A stretch of DNA of 64,000 nt from Pictodentalium vernedei (Eukaryota > Mollusca > Scaphopoda > Dentaliida > Dentaliidae): positions 367,177,704 to 367,241,703 of the forward strand of contig CM062297.1 in assembly GCA_031216915.1 (NCBI GenBank). Reading direction: 5' to 3'. The number at the start of each line of letters is the position of its first letter. Position 1 is the stretch's first letter. Positions 11,494-22,975 of the stretch are shown here, piece after piece. The notes beneath the pieces are model-generated. The model did not search any database and was not told the DNA's origin. It saw nothing but the letters and a program-made list of their open reading frames with translations. Position numbers and translations under genes: made by a program.

Positions 11494-11697
11494 ATGTTTT
11501 GGCTGCCACTTGCCCTCTTTTTATAACCAATGTAAATTTTTAAAAAAAGCATGCAGAAATGATTTATGTCTAAATTTGTCCCTTGAGTGCAAGCAGGCTT
11601 TGCAATACTAATGCATTGCAAAGCCTTCTTGCTCTGAAAAGATTAAATACATCACCACCCATGCTATTCCATAGATTATGAGGCCTAAAACATAAAC
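11494..11697 (-). repeat. repeat R5, left arm of inverted pair around exon 2
   Basis: The reverse complement matches 12580-12805 over about 200 bp. Shared blocks are TAGGCCTCATAATCTAT, AATAGCATGGGTG, the internal hairpin AGGCTTTGCAATGC ... GCATTGCAAAGCC, GGGACAAATTT and CATTGGTTATAAA. No coding capacity. Together with the right arm it brackets exon 2. Confidence 0.7.
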
Positions 11698-12023
11698 TAA
11701 GAACATTAACTTTTGAGAAATAATTACAAAAATAAGAAATAAAATAAAAAATCGCTCAACCATATGCAGTTTTACAAATAATGGTCTGAAAAACAGAAAT
11801 TCTACTTTGTGTGGCCTATTCTATTTTCTATTAATAGCATGTTTTTAATGGTTGGAAAAAGGTTCAGATGAAAAAATATCCAATTTTCCTGAATTGAGAG
11901 ACATTCAATCCAGTTAATTGGAGAGGATTGTGTAAACTGCTGTTCTTGTTTATTGTTTTTAAAAGTCAGGACTGAGTTGCTAAACCACTCTTAATATATA
12001 ACTGTTCTAATTTTGTTTTGTAG

Positions 12024-12164
12024 ATTGCAGCTGCAGTAGGCTGTGAGGGTTTGGGACCATTCATCAATGTGCTCCCATTTGTTCAAGTATATGAAAAATG
12101 TAGAACTCTATTGGAAGGATTTGAAACAACAGTTTTTCCGAATAAATTTATCAACTCAAGAACT
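12024..12164 (+). CDS. host gene exon 2, 47 codons
   Basis: Acceptor TTTTGTTTTGTAG precedes it and donor ACT|GTAAGT follows; both are strong. The length is 141 bp, a multiple of three, and it is read in phase 0 from ATT GCA GCT. The peptide includes GCEGLGPFINVLPFVQVYEK and FETTVFPNKFINSRT, with two cysteines. It continues the frame of the exon at 1939 and leads into the exon at 23462. Product unknown; see exon 3 for the weak family suggestion. Confidence 0.75.
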
Positions 12165-12489
12165 GTAAGTATATGCTAAAATAATGGTGACTATTATACA
12201 CTAATCTGACTTTAAAAAAAATCAAAGGTCTTAATTTTTCCCGCCTGAGTGGAAAATTCTGTGGACAGTAATCAGTTACCTCACCATATATCTTGTGTGG
12301 AAGACAGACTGGGGCCTGCTTTTGTTTCAGTGGAGAGAATACATGGCTCTGATGTGTGAAGAGAGAGAGAGGGAGAGAGCAATACTGTACGGAGAGTAAA
12401 TGTGTGCTTATTTAATATAGTATATAACACATCTGTAAGGCCCCCTTAAAGTAGATTTTCTGTTTATCAGTCCATATTTTGTACAGTTG

Positions 12490-12492
12490 CAT

Positions 12493-12522
<30 letters not shown>
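12490..12522. repeat. (GCAG)n microsatellite
   Basis: About seven consecutive GCAG units in intron 2, preceded at 12362-12382 by a short GA-rich run. Simple-sequence DNA, probably length-polymorphic. Confidence 0.9.
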
Positions 12523-12523
<1 letters not shown>

Positions 12524-12579
12524 TTTATTTTTTTGTTGTAATTATGTCTTTGCCATTAAAAGTTCACGTTCTTGGTTGT

Positions 12580-12805
12580 TTTATGTCTTAGGCCTCATAA
12601 TCTATAGTCCAGAATAGCATGGGTGTATTTCGTCCCTTGAGGTCAAGAAGGCTTCGCAATGCTAAAGCATTGCAAAGCCTTGTTGTACTGAAGGGACAAA
12701 TTTATAAATTTTATTAACTTGGGTAAAATATCAAACATAAATCATTTAATTTTTATTTTTTGAAGTTTGCATTGGTTATAAACAGAAAGCATGTGGTAGC
12801 CAAAA
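12580..12805 (+). repeat. repeat R5, right arm of inverted pair around exon 2
   Basis: Inverted partner of 11494-11697, containing the palindrome GCTTCGCAATGCTAAAGCATTGCAAAGCC and ending CATTGGTTATAAA ... GGTAGCC. A transcript across both arms would carry two complementary stretches separated by about 880 bases that include exon 2. Confidence 0.7.
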
Positions 12806-12819
12806 GGACCATGCAGGAG

Positions 12820-13690
12820 GGCCTGAGAAACAGATTTTTAACTTTTTAGGACAAATTTTACTCAATTATATCAGCCCATTTCTGTGCGCATACAGATGAT
12901 ATGTGTATAATGTAAACAAAGGCTGTCTTTAATATTAAGGGATATTGAGTTAAATATTCAATGTTTCTGGCTTGAAAACTGGAGTGGGCCCTCAGATTCG
13001 AAACAGCTAGCAAAAGTGGCACAGAATTTGTAACCAAGAGGCATTCCAAAAACTATGCATTGTTCCAAAACTTCATGGGAAGGCCAAAATGAAATTGACA
13101 AATATGTTTTGGGGATTATTTTTGTGAAAAAAGTCTGATGTAGACAGCCCTTAAATGCCCTCCATAGCTCACTTTAGGTGGGCAAAAATACCACTTCTGT
13201 GTCTAATTAAGGAGAGTGGTTATGGGACCCCTTTCAGCTTTGAAAATGACAGGGCTTATGGCATTGGTATTTGTTTGTCTTAGTGGCATCCAGGTTTGAG
13301 TACAAGACTTGTATGATATGGTAGTTGAGGTCTGAGAGTGAATGATATTGCATGGAGAAGTGAAAACTTAAAGGTTTGTCACACTTGTGATTGATGTCAC
13401 TAAAATGTTTCTTTAGATATGGAAATGTCATTTAGTTTATTACAGGTGTTGCATGTTAGTGGGTAAATACAGCTTCATGGGATAGAGATGGGCAAAATAC
13501 CAAAAAACTAAACTGATACCAATATCATGGGGATACCAAAAAACTGAACCAATCTTTAAATACCAAAACCACCTGAATTTTCAAATTTTCTTGCATTCAC
13601 TATTTATAAGTCTCTATTGAAGCTTGCTAACAGTTGAAAGGTTCATTTTCATGAAAGAAGTGACTGATTTTCTTTTCAGTTTTGTTAACC
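12820..13690. other. non-coding intron sequence, no gene seen
   Basis: No motif, exon or terminal repeat recognised. 13500-13570 has short internal repeats of an ATACCAAAAAACTAAACTGAT type and reads as low-complexity sequence. Confidence 0.5.
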
Positions 13691-13694
13691 CTCA

Positions 13695-13946
13695 TTAACC
13701 CTTTACCCAACGTAACGGCCAAAACCGGCCAGCGCTATTCTCAAAAATCGCCAATTAATTTTCATTATTTTTTTCATTTTTTGTCTCAAAAACATAGGTT
13801 ATGACCCCTCATTGGAACGAGCTCGTCGAGCTCGTTCCAATGAGGGGTCATAACCTATGTTTTTGAGACAAAAAATGAAAAAAATTAGTTATTCAAGAAT
13901 TTTTTTTGCAAGTGTCGTCTGCTTTTCATGTTAGGTAAAGGGTTAA
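13695..13946. mobile_element. TTAA palindromic MITE, family P, best copy
   Basis: 252 bp between TTAA at 13695-13698 and 13943-13946. The ends are inverted (TTAACCCTTTACCCAACG and GGTAAAGGGTTAA). The central half is a long near-perfect palindrome whose arms read CAAAAACATAGGTTATGACC, meeting at GAGCTCGTCGAGCTC (about 13780-13885). Related copies, in various states, are at 14712, 15078, 22361, 22818, 24818 (split), 37208, 37641, 38475, 43641 and 47150. TTAA preference and CCCT-starting ends fit piggyBac-type MITEs (inference). No transposase for it is visible in the window. Confidence 0.8.
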
Positions 13947-14527
13947 ACTGGGTAACTTCCTGAATTCTCACTAGACAACAACATATCTACATGTCCAATT
14001 GCTAAGCAGTGATTTCTAGTCAAGTGTTAAGGCAGCCAAGACCTGACTAGAAATTGCTGTCCAGGTGATGTTTTTTTTGTCTGTTATTAGCAGGACCTCC
14101 TAAAGATGACATGGTTTGGGCACATGCTCTGAGATTACAAAAGCCTGAAATAGGTCTTTAAACATTAAGGTGTGTTCAGAAAAAGTCACAAAAGTACTGT
14201 AGATATGATTTGTGGTCGTAAAAGAATGCCACAGTTGAGCTCATTGGCAGTGTCTGTTATAGCATTGTGGTAGAATGATACTACAACAACTTATTCTGTT
14301 TTTCCTGATGTGAATTCCTTGTGGGTATTATCAGCAAGTCTCAGTCAAGTCAGATACCGAATACCAAACCGAGTCAGAGGTACAGTATGACCGCTGTGGA
14401 CTGGTCACTTTCCATGGGTGGGTAATATTTCTATGGACGCAATAATATTAGATTCCAAGCACTAATTATAGGAATAATTATAAAAAAATTTAATTAATGA
14501 AGCGCCGAGGATCTCAATAAATCAGTC

Positions 14528-14711
14528 CTGAGTGGTTAGCTGTGACTAGATTTGATGAAAAATTTATCTAAATGGAAAACAAGGAATCATTGGTGAAAAA
14601 ATCCATTCAGTTTACAGGGAGAAAATATAAAATCTAACCAAACTATACGTATTTTGGTGACAAGAGAATCCTTGTGCTGGGCAGGAATATCTGCCAGCAG
14701 CATGCTGAGAG
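14528..14711 (+). repeat. dispersed repeat family R3, copy 2
   Basis: Matches 2545-2768: GTGACTAGATTTGATGAAAA, CAAGGAATCATTGGTGAAAA, CAGTTTACAGGGAGAAAAT and the end GGGCAGGAATATCTGCCAGC. Its first hairpin arm is missing here. It abuts the TTAA element that begins at 14712. Confidence 0.55.
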
Positions 14712-14907
14712 TTAATCCCTTTAGCTACCACAAAAGGCATTGACACCTGCAAATTCAATTCTTGAATGAATTACAAATTTTCTTCATATCAAAAAGATGA
14801 CTTATGACCCCTCAGTGGAACAAGCTCAATGAGCTCGATCAAATGTTTTTGAGACAATAAATGTAAAAATAAAAAAAAAATGAATGGCGATTTTTGTGAA
14901 TAGTTAG
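14712..14907. mobile_element. TTAA palindromic MITE family P, decayed copy
   Basis: Starts TTAATCCCTTTAGC and keeps ACTTATGACCCCTCAGTGGAA, AAGCTCAATGAGCTCGAT and TGTTTTTGAGACAATAAATG. The right arm of the palindrome has lost its GGGGTCATAA part and the right terminus is gone. Confidence 0.55.
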
Positions 14908-15077
14908 GCCTGCACGATATATCGATAAACCGATATGTACTGGTATGCAAACCAGTATCGATTGAATACCTGTGTAATTACAAAAATATTGGTTTATCAT
15001 CATTATTTATTTAGCCACAATTTAATTTTCAAGATGTCTTGAGTTTTTTAATTGAAGCTCCGAATGAATAATATTAT

Positions 15078-15314
15078 CGCTTTACCCAAGGAATCGTCTG
15101 CATGTGCTCACGTAATATACAAATTCAGCAGCTGAAAAAATAATTTTCAAAAATTTCAATAAAACTGTATCATGTGACCCCTCATTGGAACAGGCTCATT
15201 GAGCTCATTCTGATGAGGGATCACATGATATTGTTTTGTAGAAATTTTTGGAAACATTTGAAAAACTGATATTTAAAATAATAAATTTGGATATCGTCTG
15301 TGTTGGGTAAAGAT
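15078..15314. mobile_element. TTAA palindromic MITE family P, ATCATGTGACC subtype
   Basis: Ends GCTTTACCCAAGGAATCG and GTGTTGGGTAAAG remain. The palindrome here reads ATCATGTGACCCCTCATTGG / TGAGGGATCACATGAT instead of the GGTTATGACC form. The same subtype is at 43641-43889, including the CAGCAGCTGAA segment. The outer TTAA is eroded. Confidence 0.6.
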
Positions 15315-15889
15315 TTTTCGAACAGCATGATCTAGGCATGCTCATCAGATGAGTTAAGTCTCACTATTTCAGATTAAATTTGTGTTAAATGAGACTGAAA
15401 ATAGTTTACTTTAACAGAATCTCACTATTATATTAAATAATTTGCCTCTTTGAGCCATATAAAAATAAAAATCTCACTATTTTGGCTCAGAAATCTCACT
15501 ATTTTGCATTTCATTAACTTAACATGTCTGATGCTGATTCGTTCCGACTGTGATGCCTCACGTCTCGATTGTGGTACTTATGTTAAGATATCTGGACAGT
15601 TTTGATATACCGGTTTACCACGGTATTTCTTTTGTTTTGAATATCCAGCAGCCCTATGAATTGTGCTAGCCAGTTTTAGCTGTTATGTTTGGTTAAGGGT
15701 TATTCTGACTTCTTTTGGAAAATAGCAAGTGCTAACTGGTCTGTCCACTGTGGGAACCTCAAGAATGGGGCATGTTTGTTTACTGTAGTAAACACATTGA
15801 TCTCTTTTACAGGTAAAATAGTACCCACGGTTGTCCTCATTGATAAAACCGATTGGCTAAACTTGAAAGATTATCTCAATTAATAAAAT

Positions 15890-16320
15890 ACATGTTAAAT
15901 CCTGTAAACGATCACTATATGCACTAATAATTCCCAAAAATATATAGACAGAATGGCATTCGCGTTCGAACTGTCATTTTTTATCACACAAAATCAATTT
16001 GGGCAGAGGAATAATGCTGAAAGAGAACCCAAAGGCTTCTCATTCAATATTATCTCACCGCCAGAATACATCAAGTGCGGTAAAAAATAACAGTTTGAAT
16101 GTGTATGCTGTTCTGCATTTATTGCACACTTACAGTTTAATAAAAAATTGTTAATCAATTTTGGTGGAGGGATAATATTGAACTCGAAGTCTTAATTGGC
16201 TTGTTTAAAATTATCCACCTGCCATAATCGATCTATGTGGTAAAAAATGACAGTTTAAATGTGTATTCTGTTCTGTATTTATTGCATGCCTACAGTTTGC
16301 TAAAAAAATATACTACTCAA
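15890..16320. repeat. internally repetitive non-coding stretch
   Basis: Two related half-units run 15960-16140 and 16150-16310, sharing GGTAAAAAATRACAGTTTRAATGTGTATKCTGTTCTG and a TTATTGCA..CTTACAGTTT segment. The opening CCTGTAAACGATCACTATATG recurs at 18203-18260 downstream of the Tc1-like element. Class unknown. Confidence 0.5.
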
Positions 16321-16593
16321 AGATTGCTAAGCACCAATTATTTGACACATCATTGTGAAATTTGCTTGTGACATATTTGCAATATCTTTGGTGGATATGA
16401 TTGAGGAATGTATTGAGATGGTCCCCCAGTGTTTACATTAGCTCTCTTGACAGGCAGACTTTTTGCGACAGTCATGGAAAGCATGTACCCCTTGATTTTC
16501 ATGATGTTTTTGTGTACTGTCTACATGTACATGACATGTGTAGGGTATTCAGTCTTCATTTCAACACAAACCCTTGTGATTTAATTATTGAAT

Positions 16594-17637
16594 ATGGCAA
16601 ATGCAAATGGGAGAAGACATTTGCCTGAAGCAGAAATGTGGTGGGCTGTAGGGATAGTGGAGCAAAGCGCTACCCGCTGTCAGGTTGGTAAAGCCCTTGG
16701 TGTGCACCATACAGTGATCACCAGAGCCTGGGCAAGATTTCAGAAGTATGGCACACCAGTAAGACGGCATGGTGGTGGCAAAGACAGAGCAACATCTGCA
16801 GCTGAAGACCGGTTTATGATCATTCAGGCCCGTAGGAACCACTTTGCCACAGCAACACAGCTTCGCAATGGCCTTCAGAATGCATCCGGGGTAAATGTTT
16901 TGATGCAGACTATCCGGGCAAGGTTGAACGAAGGTGGTTTCCGATCATGAAGACCATGTATTTGCATTCCGCTGTCCCAGAACCACTGCCAGGCACGATA
17001 TGAATGGGCCATGTACCACGTTGGATGGTCCAGAGAAGATTGGCGACCTGTCCGTTTTACAGATGAGTCAAGGTACTGCCAAGACCACATAGATTGACGT
17101 TCTAGGAAATGGTGAAGACCAGGAGAGTGATTCCACACAGCCAACATTGCTGAAAATGACTGCTATGGTGGAGGGTCAATCATGGTCTGGGGCAACATCA
17201 GCAGGGATGGACGTATAGAGCTCTGTGTCCTTGAACGTGGTACATTGACTGCACAGCAGTATATTGATGAGATCCTGGATGTCCACGTCAGATTGTATGC
17301 AGGTGCAGTTGGTGATAGATTCATTCTGATGGACATTGATGCCTGTCCTCATGTTGCCCATGCTGTCGGGGAATACCGACAAAAGGAGGGGATTGAGCGT
17401 ATGGACTGGCCAGCAAGATCCCCTGACCTCAATCCAATCGAACATGTCAGGGATGAGTTGCAGCTTGCAATTTCAGCCCATCCAGTCCAGCCAAGAAGTG
17501 TCCAGGGGCTTGGTGCCATGCTGGTCCAAGAATGGAACAACAGCCCACAAAAGACCACCAAGAACCTGATTGGGAGCATGAAAAGGCGTTGTCAACCTGT
17601 AATTAACAGTGATGGGCCTCATACTCGATACTGAACC
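16594..17637 (+). pseudogene. Tc1-like transposase gene inactivated only by TGA codons
   Basis: One reading frame runs from ATG at 16594 to TAA-region stop TGA at 17635, about 347 codons, the normal size for Tc1-like transposases. N-terminal helix-turn-helix DNA-binding part: QSATRCQVGKALGVHHTVIT then RAWARFQKYGTPVRRHGGGK. The catalytic DDE core has FTDESRY (first Asp), GGGSIMVWGNIS, LMDIDACPHVAHA (second Asp; the usual QDNARPH is altered) and RSPDLNPIEHVRDEL (Glu). The C-terminal WNNSP and MKRRCQPVI are typical. Four in-frame TGA codons interrupt it at 16948, 17095, 17113 and 17128. Each lies where relatives usually have Arg, so each is explained by CGA to TGA. The family cuts and pastes DNA at TA sites. 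I could not find matching terminal inverted repeats, so the element ends are probably eroded. Confidence 0.88.
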
Positions 17638-17639
17638 CA

Positions 17640-19380
17640 TACCAGATTGCTCCATCAACTTTTTGGCAAATTAAAAAATTTCCTCTTTTACCAATAATAT
17701 CCATTTTACATGGTTATCGTATTCAAAAGCTAAAAGATAATGTCAAACACAAATAAAATCTTAATTTCTGCACTTGAATCATTAAAGATATAATTAAATA
17801 AAATATCAGAAGTTTATAAACAAATCCTTGTGCTGGTAGTTATAAGAAAAAATTATTAAAGTTCAAAACAAATACAACGTCATCACTGAATATATTCCTG
17901 CTAGCGCTTTCACCGCTCTCTATGCGGATCTTCAGGCATTTTTACTTTTATAAAAATATTAAATAAAATATATATACACTTTTCATTACAATATTTCAAC
18001 TCAAACGTAAAACAGGTACTTAGTATATTAAAAACACAAATTATTGCCAAAAATAACCCAAATGTAACACAAGAAATAGTTAAATAGTCTGTGCACGTGA
18101 TCCATATTGTTCAAAGAAAATACAAATAAAAATATTGTTCGTTTCAGTTTTTGCAGAAAAAGTGGGTTTGTTATGAAAATAAAAGCATAAGCATGCAATA
18201 AAATACAAGTTAGCTCCTGTAATTGATCACTATATGTGATAATAATTCCCGAAAATATAATCTATAATTAAATCATTTCGCAAACTCGCATTCATGAAGA
18301 AATAACGAAGCCGAGGTTAATATAAAGAAACTTTGGGGTACTTAACAATTTACTCAGTTACTCATCTGTCCACTTATCAGTGCTTACCAAGTTATGTGGA
18401 ATTGTGTTTATTACTAAACCCATTGCTTAAATTATCACTCCTACTTTAACTATTATTATGACTCAAAGTTAGTTTGTCCAATCGGAATGCTGGAATACTA
18501 TCTTAGGGTTTCGCCGTATCAGATAACTCACTTGATATTATTTGATATCAGGTGAGTATCAGCCATTACTATTTTGATCAAATTGATGCATTTCCACTTG
18601 TTTTAAATTTTCAAGATTTGAATTAAAACAAAATAAGAGAATTTAAGTACCAAACATATTTTCAAGGTACGGTATTTATTGATTTAAAACATTAAACATT
18701 TAAAAAATGGACAGAAAATATTATTTGTAGATGTAGTGCCGAAAGTTCTCTGTTGTTTTTATGACTCTGTACTAATTATAATATATCGATTTTTTATGCT
18801 GAATGAAACATTTTCTTTACAGTTTACTCAGCAGATTAAAAGTGATTTTTTGAACATTTAATGGTGCTTTCTTAACCATTTCATGTGGCAACGACAGTAA
18901 ATGTATGTAATGATATTTCAGATATGCTTGTAACAATGCATTTTATTTTGTAAACAAATATCGCACTTCTAATAGCAAAGATTGTTTACTGTCACCATGG
19001 ATACATACCGGTGCCAGTTACCATTGATGATTCTACATGGTGCTGACAATAGCGGTTTCGAAAAAATAAAGATCCGGTCATTCTTTGCTTTTCGTGAAAT
19101 TTATTAATGCCCTGGTTTACATGGACTTTCGACATAATAAATACATTTCTATATAAGGCTCTGAGAGTTGATAGTAGGTTCGGCTTTGCCTCACCTGATA
19201 TGAACTCTCATCGCCTTGTATGGAAATGTATCAGTCAGCTACATGCCAAGTAACTTAAATTACGTGCTTTGGGCTCTCTTGACTTTGTATATATCGCTAC
19301 GTGGGATGTCCAACCTCTGGCTACTGGAAGTATTGTTAAACCATAATAAACAAACAAATTATCTAATATAAATGTTATCA
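17640..19380. other. non-coding intron sequence, no gene seen
   Basis: AT-rich. 18203-18260 repeats the start of the 15890 repeat. 18512-18570 has an imperfect inverted repeat around CTTGATATTATTTGATATCAGGTGAG. No coding motif or clear mobile element. Confidence 0.5.
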
Positions 19381-19381
19381 C

Positions 19382-19818
19382 TACAGTGGAGCCCTGTTAA
19401 CTGAATAACCATTTTGCCTATGAAAATTATTCTATTAACAGGAGGATTCAATTAACAGAGATTGTTTCACTTTCCAGTATTCTAGAGATAAACTTAGCAT
19501 TCATTCTAATATATCTTGTTTGACAGAGCTCCATGAGCTCTGTCAAACACGATATAATGGATTAAATGCCTGTATTGGATGTATTGGGGACAAATAGGTC
19601 TATAAACAATGGAAAACTGTGGAGAGTCAGCATAATTTCTTGCCAGGTTGCAAGATTTTTTTTTAATTCTATTAACAGTAGTTTACTCTCTAACCTTTCT
19701 TCAATTAACAGATCAATTTTGTACTGGAGGTATGGTAAATGGTTTTGTGTTGGGAAATTATATTCAATTAACGGGGTTATTCAGTTAAGAGATATCCAGT
19801 TAAGTGAGCTCCACTGTA
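19382..19818. mobile_element. pogo/Tigger-like MITE (family T), full copy
   Basis: 433-bp element 19384-19816 with TA on each side (19382-19383, 19817-19818). Ends CAGTGGAGCCCTGTTAACTG and CAGTTAAGTGAGCTCCACTG form an inverted repeat matching at about 17 of 20 positions. Several TTAAC-containing blocks and the palindrome AGAGCTCCATGAGCTCTG lie inside. TA duplication and CAGTGGA ends resemble pogo/Tigger-type non-autonomous elements (inference). Partial relatives are at 7145-7341 and 38938-39089. Confidence 0.7.
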
Positions 19819-20240
19819 CTCGATACTGCTACTATAATATTCTAAATACTCAGCATGAATTGTCTGCTTTCCTCATAGTACATCGGACTTGAGTCAGAAG
19901 TTTGTTGTCCAGATGGCAGTGCAGATTGGCATCACATAAGTATACTACACTATTTTGGTTCCATCTTTTATTGTGATCTTGTCCTCTTTCCTCGTTGTCT
20001 TATAAAACATATAGTGAAGCGGCTTACATAGGGATTACTTCTATTGTTTTGTTTGGTCGTGAAAAACAGTTATCTGCATAATCTTAACTTTGCAAAGGTG
20101 TTAATTTACAGTAGGCTTGGCAAGTCTTTTCCCAGCAATGGCAGGTAGTTGAGTTAACAGGCTATATTTAGGAAGATTTGTCTACACAACAACTTTATTT
20201 TTATCATTCATTACCTCATAACCCTCTGTTGGTCAGTGCT

Positions 20241-20507
20241 TTCCAGCAGGCCTGAAAATAAGCAGTCTGACATTTGCAGAATGAGGCCCCCAGAGGGTGA
20301 ATTTGATGCTATCCCATACATTGGGCCAATTTATCCACTGGGTACCTCTTTCTGTTTAGTTTTGAGACCCTGATTCAGATTGAGGTTTACAGAGGGTAAA
20401 TTTAGTGATGCTGCCCTGCAGTGCAGGGTAGCATCACTAAATTCACCCTCTGAGGACCTCATTTTGCAGATGACAGTCTGCTTATTTTCTGACTTGTTTT
20501 CCAGCAG
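20241..20507 (+). mobile_element. hAT-like MITE family M, copy 1
   Basis: Ends are inverted: TGAAAATAAGCAGTCTGACA at left and GACAGTCTGCTTATTTTCTG at right, extended by AGAGGGTGAATTT / AAATTCACCCTCTG. The centre is palindromic: TAGTGATGCTGCCCTGCA / TGCAGGGTAGCATCACTA. TTCCAGCAG repeats outside the ends (20241-20249 and 20499-20507), fitting an 8-bp target duplication. Copies are at 24211, 36897 (reverse) and 47856. Confidence 0.78.
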
Positions 20508-20623
20508 ATAAATATCTACTCTTCCTGTGACATTACTTTGACAATGTCCCCAGTAGCAGTGATTTCTCTTTATTGGAAAGGGCTACACACCCGCTGGAAA
20601 TTAGTTCAAATTACCTACTGTCC

Positions 20624-20880
20624 TTAACTGGTGGAGTGCTGGAAGCCCATATTTGGGCTTTAATGATTAATCACAAGTCCTGGTACATAACTTAAAGGCT
20701 TCATATTCAATGGATTTGCTTCATATTATCTTTGAAGTGAAATTTCTTTGTTTGTATGGAAATTGCCTTATTGTAATGTATGGGAGAGTGGCTTCAGGCG
20801 TTCTCCCATACATTATGACAAGGCAAAAACATGTGAACAAATTTTGGTGACCAAAAATAATTTAGCACTCTACCAGTTAA
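20624..20880. mobile_element. TTAA-flanked MITE family R4, copy a
   Basis: 257 bp between TTAA at 20624-20627 and 20877-20880. Ends are inverted: TTAACTGGTGGAGTGCT and AGCACTCTACCAGTTAA. Inside is a perfect stem TTGCCTTATTGTAATGTATG / CATACATTATGACAAGGCAA around 20763-20826, and GCCCATATTTGGGC. Other copies: 24604-24821 and 29308-36783 (split by later insertions). Confidence 0.75.
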
Positions 20881-21857
20881 CACCCATTTGTCACTCGGTG
20901 ATACTTCTGTCAAAGCTGAGAAATCACAAAAGCCTAGTCAGCCTGTACTTCATATTTTGAGGTCTAACATTAGACACAATTCGAATGCCAATCTAACATG
21001 CTAGGGGCCCTGGGGCCAGAAGGGGAGAGCATCATTTTTTGTCCTACAATACTTAAAATATTTCAAAGTAGTGAATGAATTGAGTTTAATTACTTGTTAT
21101 TCTAGTTGGCATTCTTAATACCAAAGAAATCACTTTTGACTTGATGATTATCCGAGTCAGAGTCAGTGGCTGAGAAGTGTCTACCCCAGTGACATGTCAG
21201 AGTACACAATGTGGGCCTATTGTGTGGACTGGATGATTTTAGGGATTTAGAGGACTACCTGGCACTGAAACAGTGTTTTCTAGGAGAGGGTCCTGGAACC
21301 TCAATTTACACCCCAGCCCCCCTCCCCCTGACCCCCGACCCCCACCCCCATCCATTTTTAAATTTGCACTGCAACCCCTTTGTGTTATGCATGCAAAACA
21401 CCAGCAGTAACTATCAAATCTGTGGTAAACTCAACCAGTTTTGTACATGCATCCAGTGAGGGCTTAAAATTCATGCAGAAATTAGAATCCATTTTTGCAA
21501 ATGTTTCTCACAAGGAAAACAATGTGAATCAACCTTGATTCTCTCAAAATGTTCATGTCAATGATTAAAGAAGTGTCCGGGAGAATTTTTTTTTTCTCTC
21601 CTATAAAAAGGTAATAATCTAGACTTAAAAGTGGTGTCTAGTGAATTCTTGCTTGCCTATGTTGTCAGCCCAAACTACACTGGCTGTTAATTTTACTAAG
21701 GGTCATTCATGGCCTTTAAATCCTGGAAAATGTGTATAGTTTTACATGTCCATGTACATGTCAGAGCTCGTGAAGGTATAGCCTGTCTAGGACTCTATGG
21801 TCATTACCCTCTACTCACACTTCATTTGTAGGGAAGTGGGAGGATGGGAGTAATAAC
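20881..21857. other. non-coding intron sequence, no gene seen
   Basis: No recognised feature. 21305-21352 is C-rich (CCCCCTCCCCCTGACCCCCG) and produces a spurious frame. 21730-21860 has no exon signals. Confidence 0.5.
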
Positions 21858-22252
21858 CTGAGGTCCTAGTTATGTATTATTTATTCATTGTGTTTAAAGT
21901 CACATATTTATGCACTATGGCTAATCGTAACCATGACAGTTTTATGGGTTGAGGAAGTCTGAGAACTCAGAGAGAACCACCAAGCATCGACGAGCAACTG
22001 TCAGCTCCTCAACATTCTAACTCTGTTCAAGCTTCACTCAAGCAGGGTTACAGCGGTTGAAGACATGTACACCATCGACATGCAGTATGTCTTAGTACAC
22101 GGCATCATTGTGCCCCCATGCAGGCAACTGGGATAAAGTGCCTTGCCCAAGGACACAACGCGGATCGTCCCGGAAGGGGATCGAACTCGTGACCTCTAGC
22201 ATAAAAGTCCAACAGTCTACCACTTGGCCACCACGCACTGAGGTCCTAGTTA
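21858..22252 (-). mobile_element. tRNA-derived SINE, full minus-strand copy, 15-bp target duplication
   Basis: The body 21873-22237 lies between CTGAGGTCCTAGTTA repeats (21858-21872 and 22238-22252). Read on the minus strand, the head GCGTGGTGGCCAAGTGGTAG and GACTGTTGGACTTTTATGC is a tRNA-like A-box region, with a perfect B box GAGTTCGATCCCC. CCTTGGGCAAGGCACTTTA follows, then the common body, and finally the tail ending in AAACACAATGAATAAATAA-like sequence. It is the best preserved head of this family in the window. Confidence 0.88.
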
Positions 22253-22360
22253 GGAATAGTGCAGACAGAGCCTTGAAAGTCCTTGAAATTTGCTATTGTA
22301 GGGCCTTGAAAAAGCTGAAATATATTACAAAATGGTCTTGAATAGAATTTTGTCAGTCTG

Positions 22361-22582
22361 TAACCCTTTACCCAACGTAATGGCCAAAACTGGCCAGCTA
22401 TTCTCAAAAGTTGCCAATTGATGTTCATCATTTTTTGTCTCAAAAACATAGGTTATGACATCTCATTGGAACGAACTCAATCCAATGAGGGGTCATATCC
22501 TATGTTTTTGAAGCAACAAATGAGTTATTCAAGAATTTTTTTTACAAGTGTTGCCTGTTTTTCATGTTAGATAAATGGTTAA
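22361..22582. mobile_element. TTAA palindromic MITE family P, copy
   Basis: Left end TAACCCTTTACCCAACGTAA (first T of TTAA mutated). Palindrome AAAACATAGGTTATGACATC / ATGAGGGGTCATATCCTATG with a shortened centre. Right end GTTAGATAAATGGTTAA at 22579-22582. The CCCAACGTAATGGCCAAAAC block matches the best copy at 13695. Confidence 0.75.
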
Positions 22583-22817
22583 TTGCAAACACTCTGAAAT
22601 CTCCAATAAACAGAATAGCAACATAAATGCCTGAGATGATGTACCTCTTTGACTGAGAGCATGCCACCATCTTGTCAAATCTACACTGTAAACAAAAATG
22701 TTTGTGTGGTGTTGATGCAATGGTTCTGGAGCAAGCTTAATGGAAAAAGATTCCAGGTTGATAAGGTCAAGCTTCCACATTTTGTACTTGGCCTTGCAAT
22801 GGGAACTCAAATTTTTA

Positions 22818-22975
22818 TTAACCTTTTACCTAACATAATAACTAAAAATGGCCAGTGGCGCTATTTACAAAATTTACGCAATTCCCCATGCAAATTTTAT
22901 TAATTTCTCATATTCTGCCCCCAAAACATAGCTTATGACTTCTCATTGGAACGAGCTTGTTGAAGCAATTTGTTT
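22818..22975. mobile_element. TTAA palindromic MITE family P, left half
   Basis: TTAACCTTTTACCTAACATA at 22818 and AAAACATAGCTTATGACTTC, then CATTGGAACGAGCTTGTTGA. The right half is absent. Confidence 0.6.

Noticed and set aside
16320..17900. Terminal inverted repeats of the Tc1-like element
   Set aside because: I compared the flanks (TACTACTCAAAGATTGC at 16310 and the region after 17637) and found no matching inverted pair.
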